NCBI GenBank assembly: GCA_028292345.1
Contig: JAQGMN010000376.1
Span: 1 to 5,654 of the forward strand
DNA from: Polaromonas sp.
Lineage (GTDB): Bacteria > Pseudomonadota > Gammaproteobacteria > Burkholderiales > Burkholderiaceae_C
Direction of reading: 5' to 3'
Length of the DNA stretch: 5,654 bases
Of this stretch, positions 1-5,654 are shown piece after piece. The number at the start of each line of letters is the position of its first letter. Position 1 is the first letter of the stretch. The translations under genes and the position numbers were made by a program. Below the pieces are notes generated by a model. That model made no database searches. It had not been told where the DNA came from and saw only the letters and a program-made list of their open reading frames with translations.

Positions 1-623
1 TGCCGCAGGGCGCCGTCGTCGGCACGTCGAGCCTGCGCCGGCTGGTGCTGCTCAAGGCGCTGCGGCCCGACCTGGTCATCGAGCCGCTGCGCGGCAACCT
101 GGACACCCGGCTGCGCAAGCTCGACGAAGGGCAATACGACGGCATCGTGCTGGCCGCCGCCGGCCTCAAGCGCCTGAAGCTCGAATCGCGCATCCGCCAC
201 ACCTTTGCCCCCGCCGACATGCTGCCGGCGGCCGGGCAGGGCGCGCTGGGGATTGAAGTGCGGGCCGACCGCGCCGATCTGCTGGCGGCGCTGGCCGGGC
301 TCGCGCACCCGCCGACTTGGCTGGCGGTGACGGCCGAGCGCACCGTCTCGCGCGCCATGGGCGGCAGCTGCTCGATGCCGCTGGCCGCTTTCGTGACCGC
401 CGGCAGCGGCGGCGCATTGCGCCTCGATGCCGCCTGGGGCGAGCCGGCCACGGCCGATGCGCTGTCCGGCGCCCACCAGGCCGCGCCCGCGCCGCTGGTG
501 CGGGCGTGCCACACCGCCGTTGTGAAAACCTTTGCCGACGCCGAGGCGCTGGGCGAAGCCGTGGCGGCGCAGCTGCGCGCCGGCGGCGCGGTCTGGGCCG
601 GCAACGCGCCGCTGCCCGCCTGA
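1..623 (+). CDS. hemC: Porphobilinogen deaminase (hydroxymethylbilane synthase), C-terminal part
   Basis: This cytoplasmic enzyme joins four porphobilinogen molecules into hydroxymethylbilane, the substrate of HemD. The gene enters from the left edge; the reading frame begins with the codon at 3-5 and 206 residues are visible, about two thirds of the usual ~310. Seen directly: GTSSLRR near the start, then LRGNLDTRL, ILAAAGLKRL-like sequence (IVLAAAGLKRL), LPAAGQGALGIE, and GGSCSMPLAAF. In the family, the arginines of SLRR, LRGN..TR and LKR bind substrate carboxylates, and the cysteine of GGSC (codon 369-371) carries the dipyrromethane cofactor; all are present. The catalytic aspartate and the true start lie outside the window. 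The C-terminal domain is complete and ends at TGA 621-623. hemD follows after 19 nt, so the two are probably co-transcribed. A GTG at 45 is internal and is not the start. Confidence 0.97.
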   Translation, partial: PQGAVVGTSSLRRLVLLKALRPDLVIEPLRGNLDTRLRKLDEGQYDGIVLAAAGLKRLKLESRIRHTFAPADMLPAAGQGALGIEVRADRADLLAALAGLAHPPTWLAVTAERTVSRAMGGSCSMPLAAFVTAGSGGALRLDAAWGEPATADALSGAHQAAPAPLVRACHTAVVKTFADAEALGEAVAAQLRAGGAVWAGNAPLPA

Positions 624-642
624 GCGGCGCCGGCGCGACCGC

Positions 643-1503
643 ATGACGACCGCCCGCGCCATCGTGACCCGGCCCGAACCCGATGCCGGGCGCTGGGCGC
701 AAGCGCTGGCGCAGGCCGGCATTCCCGCCGAGGCGTTGGCGCTGATCGACATCGCGCCGCTTGCAGGCGCCGCCGACGCGCAGGCGCTCGGCCATGCCTG
801 GCAGGCGCTGGACGGCTATGCCGCCTGCCTGTTCGTCAGCGGCCATGCCGTCGCGCACTTTTTCAAGCAAAACAGGCCGATTGCGCACGCTGCGCTTGCG
901 CAAGCAGCTATGAATAACGTAGCAGATGGCGGTTCATGGCTTCCGCCCCATCTGCGCTTCATGGCGCCCGGTCCGGGCACCGTGGCCGCCTTGCTGGGCG
1001 CCGGCGTTCCCGCCGCGCAGATCGACGCGCCGGCGGCCGACGCCCGCCAGTTCGATTCCGAGGCGCTGTGGCAGGTCATCGGCGCGCGCGACTGGCAGGG
1101 CCGCAGGGTGCTGGTCGTTCGCGGCCAGAGCGCCGGCGCGGCGGGCGCCAGTTCCGGGCGCGACTGGATTGCGCGCCAATGGCAGGAGGCCGGCGCCAGC
1201 GTCGATTTTGTCGGTGTCTACCAGCGCCGCGCACCGCTTTTGACCGGCGCGCAGGTCGCGCGCGCCCGGCAGGCCAGCGCCGATGGCTCGGTCTGGCTGT
1301 TCAGCAGTTCCGAAGCCGTGGCCAATCTGGTCGGGCTGGCGGACCTGCAGGGCGTGGACTGGCGCCGCGCCCGCGCCATTGCCACGCACCCCCGCATCGC
1401 CCAGGCTGTGCGCGCCGCCGGTTGGGGTGTTGTTGTGGAGTCACGCCCGGCGCTCCAGGACATCCGCCAGACGCTCGGCTCGATAGAATCGCACCATCCA
1501 TGA
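643..1503 (+). CDS. hemD: Uroporphyrinogen-III synthase
   Basis: HemD closes and inverts ring D of hydroxymethylbilane to give uroporphyrinogen III, the branch point to heme, siroheme and cobalamin. The 286-residue product starts MTTARAIVTRPEPDAG; the IVTRPEP motif close to the N-terminus supports ATG 643 over in-frame upstream codons that overlap hemC. Further family landmarks are LFVSGHAVAHFF (63-74), MAPGPGTVAALLGAGVPA (107-123), RRVLVVRG (154-161), VYQRRAP (192-198) and WLFSSSEAVANL (218-229). These fit the two alternating alpha/beta lobes of the fold. The protein is longer than the typical ~250 residues. Part of the excess is residues 76-94, which are encoded by a repeat-like element (868-924) with codon use unlike its surroundings. 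No strong Shine-Dalgarno is seen. The stop codon overlaps the hemX start as ATGA, which suggests translational coupling. Confidence 0.95.
   Translation: MTTARAIVTRPEPDAGRWAQALAQAGIPAEALALIDIAPLAGAADAQALGHAWQALDGYAACLFVSGHAVAHFFKQNRPIAHAALAQAAMNNVADGGSWLPPHLRFMAPGPGTVAALLGAGVPAAQIDAPAADARQFDSEALWQVIGARDWQGRRVLVVRGQSAGAAGASSGRDWIARQWQEAGASVDFVGVYQRRAPLLTGAQVARARQASADGSVWLFSSSEAVANLVGLADLQGVDWRRARAIATHPRIAQAVRAAGWGVVVESRPALQDIRQTLGSIESHHP
868..924 (+). repeat. Short interspersed repeat-like element inside hemD
   Basis: This AT-richer patch of about 57 bp holds a perfect 12-bp palindrome, GCTTGCGCAAGC (894-905). It is followed at once by a small hairpin: GCTAT (907-911), loop GAATAAC, GTAGC (919-923), with one G-T pair. 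The AAACAGGC start, GCGC...GCGCAAGCAGCTAT core and TAGC end resemble a short repeat I remember as common between genes in Comamonadaceae. It reads through in frame as 19 residues, Q76 to A94 of HemD, with codons rare elsewhere in this gene (AGG, ATT, CTT, GCA, GTA). It falls between the HFF motif and the APGPGT motif, a variable stretch of HemD. The hairpins are seen directly; membership of a repeat family is from memory and was not searched. Confidence 0.6.
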
Positions 1504-2645
1504 GCGACAGTCCTCCAGCCTTGCCCCCGTTGACCCAGCCGCCGCCGCCAGGCGAGCCACCAGTGCCAGAACGTGCCGTGGCCCCTGGCGCCGCTCCTTT
1601 GGACGCGTGGCTGGTGCCGCGCAGCTGGGCGCTGGCCGTGGCGGCGCTGGCGGCCGCCGGCCTGCTGGGCAGTGCGGCGCTGTGGCAAAAGCTCGGCGCC
1701 ATCCAGGAAGAACTCGCGCGGCGCAGCACCGACACCAGCGCGCAGTCCATCGAGGCGCGCACCCTGGCGCAGGCGGCGCAGGACAGCACCCGCGACCAGT
1801 CGGTGCGCCTGGCCCTGCTGGAAACCCGCCTGGGCGAAGTCAGCCTGCAGCGCACCCAGCTTGAAGAACTGATGCAGAGCCTGTCGCGCTCGCGCGATGA
1901 AAACCTGGTGGTCGATGTCGAATCCGACCTGCGGCTGGCCCAGCAGCGCGCCTTGCTGACCGGCAGCGCCGAGCCCCTGCTGGCCGCGCTGAAATCGGCC
2001 GAAGCCCGGCTGGCGCGCGCCGCGCAGACGCGCCTGAACCCGGTGCAGCGCGCCGTCACCCGCGACATCGAGCGCGTCAGGAGCGCCAGCATTGCCGACG
2101 TGCCGGCGCTGATGCTCAAGCTCGACGAGCTGGCCCGCCTGGTCGACGAACTGCCGGTCGTCAACGACGTGGCGAGCAACAACATACCGCGTCCGGTCGA
2201 TGCCGTGGCGGCCGAGCCGCAGGGCGCCGCTTCCGACGCCGGCAAGTCCTGGCTGCCGGGCGTTGACACGCTGGCGCTGAGCGCCTGGTCGCGCCGTGTG
2301 GCCGGCAGCCTGTGGCAGGAAACCAGCCAGCTGCTGCGGGTCAGCCGCATCGACCAGCCCGAAGCGGCGCTGCTGGCGCCCGAGCAGGCATTTTTCCTGC
2401 GCGAAAACCTCAAGCTGCGGCTGCTCAACGCGCGCCTGGCGCTGCTGTCGCGCCAGACCGACGCGGCGCGCGCCGACCTGCTCAACGCCAGCAGCTGGCT
2501 GGGCAAATACTTCGACCCTTCGGCGCGCAAGACCCAGGCTGCGCGCCAGCTGCTGGTCCAGGTGCAGGGCCAGCTCAAGAACACCGAACTGCCCCGGCTC
2601 GACGAAACCCTGGCCGCGCTGGCCACGGCGGCCGCGGGCCGCTAG
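1500..2645 (+). CDS. hemX: HemX family membrane protein (heme operon)
   Basis: This 381-residue protein belongs to the HemX family, often mislabelled uroporphyrin-III C-methyltransferase; no SAM-binding methyltransferase motif is visible. Its biochemical role is not established, but it is regularly encoded with hemC, hemD and hemY. Layout: a proline-rich N-terminal tail (1-30), one transmembrane helix about 42-62 (WALAVAALAAAGLLGSAALW), a charged, heptad-rich probable coiled coil about 63-135, then a helical domain. Family-like stretches are DLRLAQQRALL (143-153) and AFFLRENLKLRLLNARLALL (297-316). The likely topology is a cytoplasmic N-terminus with the bulk in the periplasm. ATG 1500 overlaps the hemD TGA (1501-1503) as ATGA. 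No clear Shine-Dalgarno is present, which is consistent with coupling to hemD translation. The frame is open upstream, but that is antiphase hemD sequence. Confidence 0.9.
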   Translation: MSDSPPALPPLTQPPPPGEPPVPERAVAPGAAPLDAWLVPRSWALAVAALAAAGLLGSAALWQKLGAIQEELARRSTDTSAQSIEARTLAQAAQDSTRDQSVRLALLETRLGEVSLQRTQLEELMQSLSRSRDENLVVDVESDLRLAQQRALLTGSAEPLLAALKSAEARLARAAQTRLNPVQRAVTRDIERVRSASIADVPALMLKLDELARLVDELPVVNDVASNNIPRPVDAVAAEPQGAASDAGKSWLPGVDTLALSAWSRRVAGSLWQETSQLLRVSRIDQPEAALLAPEQAFFLRENLKLRLLNARLALLSRQTDAARADLLNASSWLGKYFDPSARKTQAARQLLVQVQGQLKNTELPRLDETLAALATAAAGR

Positions 2646-2681
2646 GCGCCAGCGCTGGACACAGGCAGGCCAAACCACACC

Positions 2682-3971
2682 ATGCGCGCCGCTCTCTGGT
2701 TCATCGCCCTGTTCGGCATCGCCGTCGCGGTCGCCCTGTTCGCCGGCAACAACCAGGCGGTCGTCACGGTGTTCTGGCCGCCGCACCGGGTCGATGTGTC
2801 CTTCAACCTGACGGTGCTGCTGCTGGTCGGACTGTTCATGCTGCTGTACCTGGCGTCGCGCGCGCTGACGGCGCTGTTTTCCCTGCCACTCGAGGCGCGG
2901 CGCTGGCGGGCGCAGCAAAAGGAGCGCGCCATGTACGGCGCGCTCATGGATGCGCTGGCCCACCTCATGGCCGGACGCTTCATCCGCTCGGCCAAGGCGG
3001 CCCAGAATGCGCTGGCGCAGGAAAAAAGCCTGGGCGTGGCCCTTGACACCACCGGGCATCCCACCGGCCACAGCGACAGCCTGGCCAGCCAGCTGCGTTC
3101 GCTGTCGCACCTGCTGGTCGCTGAAAGCGCGCAGGCGCTGCAAAACAAGGCCCTGCGCAACCAGCACCTGGAGCTGGCCCTGCAGAATTCGTCTGCCCGC
3201 CATGCCCAGGAAGTGCGCGAAGGCGTGCTGTTCCGCGCTGCCCGCTGGTCGCTGGAAGACCATGATGCCGGCGCCGCCCTCGACTGGCTCGGCCAGCTGC
3301 CGCAGGGCGCATCGCGCCGCACGCTGGCCTTGCGCATGAAGCTGCGCGCCGCAAGGTATGGCCGGCAGACCCTGCAGGCGCTGGAAACCGCGCGCCTGCT
3401 GGCCAAGCACCGCGCATTTTCTCCCGCTGCGGCGCACAGCATCCTGCGCGGCCTGGCGCTGGAATTGCTCGACGATGCCCATGACCCGGTGCAGTTGCAG
3501 CAGGCCTGGGCGCTGCTGGACGACAGCGAGCGCGCCATGCCCGAGCTGTGCGTGCATGCGGCCGCCCGTCTGATGAACCTGCATGGCGATGCGGCGCTGG
3601 CCCGTTCCTGGCTCGTGCCCGTGTGGGAGCGCATGCTGGAGCCCAGGTCCGAACTGGGCGACAACCTGCGCATCAAGCTGATCAACGTGCTGGAAGCCGG
3701 CATGGACTCGTTCGACGGGGACTGGCTGGCGCGCATCGAGGCCGCCCAGGTGAGCCGGCCGCGCGATGCTTATTTGCTGTACCTGGCCGGCATGGCCTGC
3801 CTGAGCCGGCAGCTCTGGGGCAAGGCCCGCCAGCTCCTGGGCCAGGCCGCGCCGGCCCTGCAGGACCGGCTGCTGCACCGCAACGCCTGGCGCGCCCTGG
3901 CGGTGCTGGCCGAGCAGCGCGGGGACGATGCCGCCGCCACCGACGCCTACAAGCGCGCGGCGCAGGCCTGA
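2682..3971 (+). CDS. hemY: HemY, inner-membrane TPR-like heme biosynthesis protein
   Basis: This 429-residue protein is of the proteobacterial HemY family, which is unrelated to the Bacillus protoporphyrinogen oxidase of the same name. It is an inner-membrane protein linked to a late step or to organisation of heme synthesis; the exact function is unresolved. Seen: TM helix 1 about 4-21 (ALWFIALFGIAVAVALFA), the short segment VVTVFWPPHRVDVSFN (27-42) typical of the family, and TM helix 2 about 43-60 (LTVLLLVGLFMLLYLASR). A basic linker and a long all-helical region with TPR-like units follow, clearest at RDAYLLYLAGMACLSRQLW and at the C-terminus NAWRALAVLAEQRGDDAAAT. Start ATG 2682 gives the family N-terminus; the weak purine element CAGGCAGG lies about 10 nt upstream. 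The 36-nt gap after hemX holds no terminator, so it is probably the last gene of the operon. Confidence 0.93.
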   Translation: MRAALWFIALFGIAVAVALFAGNNQAVVTVFWPPHRVDVSFNLTVLLLVGLFMLLYLASRALTALFSLPLEARRWRAQQKERAMYGALMDALAHLMAGRFIRSAKAAQNALAQEKSLGVALDTTGHPTGHSDSLASQLRSLSHLLVAESAQALQNKALRNQHLELALQNSSARHAQEVREGVLFRAARWSLEDHDAGAALDWLGQLPQGASRRTLALRMKLRAARYGRQTLQALETARLLAKHRAFSPAAAHSILRGLALELLDDAHDPVQLQQAWALLDDSERAMPELCVHAAARLMNLHGDAALARSWLVPVWERMLEPRSELGDNLRIKLINVLEAGMDSFDGDWLARIEAAQVSRPRDAYLLYLAGMACLSRQLWGKARQLLGQAAPALQDRLLHRNAWRALAVLAEQRGDDAAATDAYKRAAQA

Positions 3972-4189
3972 TCGGAATTTTTCCGCCGTTCTTCGTGCGC
4001 AGGTTGACCGCGTTGCCGTGCCGCCGCCGCGCACCGCTTTGGAACGCAGGCAAGCCCGTTCCCTGAGGTTCACGGCCTGCCGTGCAAACAGGTTCTGCCG
4101 GACGGCGGGCACAGGGTGTTTTCGGCGCTCAACCACCACCGCCTCTTGAAACGCGCCATGCGCTTGTAAAGGGCCGCATCCAGGCAGCC
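3972..4189. other. Intergenic stretch after hemY with no recognised gene
   Basis: This is the left part of the gap between the convergent hemY and rne genes. Just after the hemY stop is a small inverted repeat, CGGAA (3973-3977), TTT, TTCCG (3981-3985). Its 5-bp stem and missing T-run make it a poor terminator. A plus-strand frame is open from 4008 to TAA 4167-4169 (53 codons) and ends in protein-like sequence, NHHRLLKRAMRL, but it has no ATG or ribosome site near its beginning and I do not recognise it. The composition is less strictly GC3-biased than the flanking genes. No tRNA-like or small-RNA-like fold is evident by eye. Confidence 0.5.
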
Positions 4190-4219
4190 AAAAAAAAGCC
4201 GCATCCCGGAGGATGCGGC
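4190..4219 (-). terminator. Intrinsic (rho-independent) terminator of rne
   Basis: Read on the minus strand, a perfect 9-bp stem GCCGCATCC/GGATGCGGC (4219-4211 and 4206-4198) with the tetraloop TCCG is followed directly by eight T residues (4197-4190). That is a textbook intrinsic terminator placed 63 nt beyond the rne stop codon. On the plus strand the same hairpin is preceded by A's and lacks a following T-run, so it should act on rne transcripts only and not on the hem operon. Confidence 0.93.
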
Positions 4220-4236
4220 CTTGGCGGCTGGTCTTT

Positions 4237-4265
4237 GCCTGAACTCCCGTTTCAGGAATTCAGGC
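4237..4265 (-). other. Second hairpin in the rne 3' UTR
   Basis: An imperfect inverted repeat has arms GCCTGAACTCC (4237-4247) and GGAATTCAGGC (4255-4265), pairing at 10 of 11 positions around a 7-nt loop. It lies 16 nt downstream of the rne stop and 17 nt before the terminator hairpin. Neither strand has a T-run after it, so it is not an intrinsic terminator. It may be a 3'-UTR stability structure or a barrier to exonucleases in the rne mRNA; that role is inference only. Confidence 0.6.
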
Positions 4266-4281
4266 GGCCAGGCCGGTCAGG

Positions 4282-5654
4282 TCAGTCGGCCGATTTCTCG
4301 AACGGCAGGGGCATGCTGCCCAGGTCGCGCTTGGTCTCGACCAGCACCAGCGGCGCTTCCTCCACCACCACCGGGGCAGGGCGCTCGCGCCGCACCGTGA
4401 TCGGCTTGACTTCGGCGGCAATGGCGGCCTGGGCTTCGGCGATCTTGGCGGCGTCGGAATTCACCCACTGCAGGCCCGAACCTTCGGCCACCTGGGCCAG
4501 GTCCTGCAAAGGCAGGTCGTAAGCCTGGACCTTGGGCAGGCCGGCGGTCTTGGCCTGCGGCGCTGCAGCTGCTGGCGCTGCGGGCATGTGCGCCGGTGCT
4601 GCGACAGGCAGCGGAGCCACGGGCGCCGCAGCAGCAACAGGCGCTGGCGCAACCGCTGCCACTGGAAGGGCTTCCGATGCTACCAATTCAGGAGCTACTG
4701 ATGCTTGACCGTCCTGCGCGAAAGGCTGATTGGGCTCGAAAACGCTGGCCTTGGCCATGGTTTCCTCGCCTTGCGCGGCCGGCTCGCCGCGATCAGTGCG
4801 CTCGCGGCGTTCGCGGCCATAGCGGTCACGGCTGCGGCGCGGCTGGCGTTCCTGGCTTTCTTCCTGGCCTTCAGGGCGCGCCTGAATGTCGGTCGATGAT
4901 GACACCGGCGCCCCTGCGTTGCCTGCCTCGTCCAGGCTGGACACGACCGCCGGATGCGCGGCATCGAAGCTGTCAGCCTGCGCAACGGCCACCGGTGCGG
5001 CGGCGCTGTCGCTGCGCTCTGGCCGGCGCTCGTTGCGGCGGCCGGAGCGTTCGCCGCCCCGTTCGCTGCGTTCACGCCGGCCTTCAACCGGCGGCTGCTC
5101 GCTGCCGGCTTCGGCGCGGGCTTCGCTGCGCGCTTCATCGCGTCCGGCGGCCGGGCGGCGCTCGGCGTCACGCCCGCTTTCCTCGGCCGGCCGTTCCTGG
5201 CGCGGTGCGGGGGCGTCGCCGCCCATGGCAGCCGCCATGGCCGCCTGGTTGGCCAGTGCCAGGTCCTGCTCGACGGCATCGCGCGGAATGCGCTCGCCGC
5301 GTTCCGCACGCTCGCCGCGCTCTGGTCGCTCGGCACGGCCTTCGCGGGTGCGGCCGCGCTCGCCGCCACGGCCTTCGCGGACCTGGCCCTGCGCTTCATT
5401 GCGCGGCTGGAATTCGCTCTCGCTCCGGCCCTCGCCGCGATTTTCTCCGCGGAATTCGCCGGCTGGACGCTCCTGGCGTTCCTGGCGCTCGGGACGGCCG
5501 CCCTCGGCGCGGCCTTCCGGGTTGCGTTCGCGGCGCTGCTGCTCGCCGCCACGGATGTCAGGACGTGCCTCGGCACGGCCTTCCGGCGCGGCGCCGTCTG
5601 CGCGCCCGCGGCCGCCGCTGCGCCGGCCATCTCCGCGGCCGCCTTCGCTGCGAC
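4282..5654 (-). CDS. rne: Ribonuclease E, C-terminal scaffold half (partial)
   Basis: RNase E is the endonuclease that drives mRNA decay and rRNA/tRNA processing; its C-terminal half is an unstructured scaffold that binds RNA and degradosome partners. The gene runs off the right edge: 456 codons are visible, ending at TGA (4284-4282), while the S1 and catalytic domains lie outside. In N to C order: a dense Arg/Gly/Glu stretch (about 5654-5270, units such as RGE, GRAER and GERAER); a second Arg/Glu-rich segment (about 5200-5040); another basic patch, RRSRDRYGRERRER (about 4845-4800); an Ala/Pro/Val linker (about 4680-4550); and the C-terminal motif 4521-4285 with YDLPLQDLAQVA, GLQWVNSDAAKI, RRERPAPVVV, PLVLVETKRDL and PLPFE. 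I recognise that motif as typical of betaproteobacterial RNase E, so the assignment rests mainly on it. An internal ATG at 5238 is not the start, because the frame is open to the window edge with the same composition. A terminator follows at 4219-4190. Confidence 0.88.
   Translation of the reverse strand, partial: RSEGGRGDGRRSGGRGRADGAAPEGRAEARPDIRGGEQQRRERNPEGRAEGGRPERQERQERPAGEFRGENRGEGRSESEFQPRNEAQGQVREGRGGERGRTREGRAERPERGERAERGERIPRDAVEQDLALANQAAMAAAMGGDAPAPRQERPAEESGRDAERRPAAGRDEARSEARAEAGSEQPPVEGRRERSERGGERSGRRNERRPERSDSAAAPVAVAQADSFDAAHPAVVSSLDEAGNAGAPVSSSTDIQARPEGQEESQERQPRRSRDRYGRERRERTDRGEPAAQGEETMAKASVFEPNQPFAQDGQASVAPELVASEALPVAAVAPAPVAAAAPVAPLPVAAPAHMPAAPAAAAPQAKTAGLPKVQAYDLPLQDLAQVAEGSGLQWVNSDAAKIAEAQAAIAAEVKPITVRRERPAPVVVEEAPLVLVETKRDLGSMPLPFEKSAD
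4678..4731 (-). repeat. Possible diverged copy of the hemD repeat inside rne
   Basis: This is a locally AT-richer patch within the Ala/Pro linker of rne. On the minus strand it begins AATCAGCC, contains GCGCA, CAAGCA and TGAATTG, and ends GTAGCA. The hemD element shows the landmarks AACAGGCC, GCGCA, CAAGCA, TGAAT and GTAGCA in the same order. Both span exactly 18 codons from an Asn codon to Val-Ala, in the same phase. Hand-counted ungapped identity is 29 of 54 bases, with the central landmarks shifted by a few bases, so common origin is plausible but not proven. Confidence 0.35.
5292..5381 (-). repeat. rne: Tandem and direct repeats coding RNase E Arg/Gly/Glu modules
   Basis: Two near-identical 18-bp units lie end to end at 5292-5309 and 5310-5327, sharing GCTCGCCGCG. 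They encode the consecutive GERAER/GER-type modules. A 13-bp direct repeat, ACGGCCTTCGCGG, occurs at 5335-5347 and 5368-5380, exactly 11 codons apart, with a similar form near 5575. All spacings are multiples of three, so copy-number change would keep the frame. This is internal coding repetition rather than a separate element. Confidence 0.7.

Noticed and set aside
532..642. Extending hemD upstream to an ATG at 532
   Set aside because: This would overlap hemC by about 90 bases and add Arg/Pro-rich residues foreign to the family; MTTARAIVTRPEP at 643 is the family-like start.
166..903. A 245-codon minus-strand open frame opposite hemC and hemD
   Set aside because: It is an Arg/Pro/Ala-rich shadow of strongly supported plus-strand genes, with no motif.
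1500..2645. Uroporphyrin-III C-methyltransferase activity for HemX
   Set aside because: The name persists in annotations, but no SAM-binding glycine-rich motif of that enzyme family is visible; the protein is a membrane-anchored coiled-coil protein.
2682..3971. Protoporphyrinogen oxidase activity for HemY
   Set aside because: There is no FAD-binding GxGxxG motif at the N-terminus. Two membrane helices and TPR-like repeats fit the unrelated proteobacterial HemY.
1218..4139. A 973-codon open frame on the minus strand opposite hemD, hemX and hemY
   Set aside because: It runs antiparallel to three well-supported genes and is Arg/Gln/Gly/Ala rich. Long stop-free antisense frames are expected opposite high-GC3 genes. 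It has no recognisable domain.
4077..4163. Short minus-strand open frame beginning MARFKRRWW (ATG 4161-4159)
   Set aside because: It is only about 29 codons, with no ribosome binding site or recognised similarity; too little to call a gene.
4695..5630. A 311-codon minus-strand frame overlapping rne
   Set aside because: It is an alternative phase of the same strand made of Ala/Arg/Ser runs. The rne frame carries the conserved C-terminal motif and runs to the terminator.
5254..5654. CRISPR array or other non-coding tandem repeat
   Set aside because: The repeated units are in frame with rne, degenerate at codon third positions and have no unique spacers, so they are coding low complexity.

Overview
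The window is GC-rich bacterial DNA. The protein families, the hemC-hemD-hemX-hemY order and the family-typical C-terminus of RNase E point to a betaproteobacterium of the order Burkholderiales. Short repeat-like elements of a type I recall from Comamonadaceae genomes (Polaromonas, Rhodoferax, Acidovorax relatives) make that family the best guess. This placement is inferred from sequence style, not from a database search.

Left part (1-3971, + strand): four tightly packed co-directional genes for tetrapyrrole and heme synthesis. They are the 3' two thirds of hemC (porphobilinogen deaminase), complete hemD (uroporphyrinogen-III synthase), complete hemX (single-pass membrane protein with coiled coil) and complete hemY (two-TM, TPR-like membrane protein). 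hemC and hemD are 19 nt apart, hemD and hemX overlap by ATGA, and hemX and hemY are 36 nt apart. This looks like one operon with no internal terminator. HemC and HemD act consecutively: porphobilinogen to hydroxymethylbilane to uroporphyrinogen III. HemX and HemY are conserved inner-membrane partners whose biochemical role is poorly defined.

Middle (3972-4281): a 310-bp convergent intergenic region. Its right side carries a very clear intrinsic terminator for the minus-strand gene, plus a second hairpin in that gene's 3' UTR. Its left side has no recognisable gene and no convincing terminator for the hem operon.

Right part (4282-5654, - strand): the C-terminal 456 codons of rne (RNase E), which is the disordered scaffold half. 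It consists of an Arg/Gly/Glu-rich low-complexity stretch, an Ala/Pro linker and a conserved C-terminal motif. The catalytic N-terminal half lies beyond the window.

Most unusual observation: a roughly 57-bp repeat-like element, with a 12-bp perfect palindrome and a small hairpin, appears to sit in frame inside hemD and adds about 19 residues. A diverged element of similar style and equal coding length lies in the same reading phase inside rne. Otherwise the region is ordinary housekeeping sequence; I see no new defence system, mobile element, CRISPR array or RNA gene.
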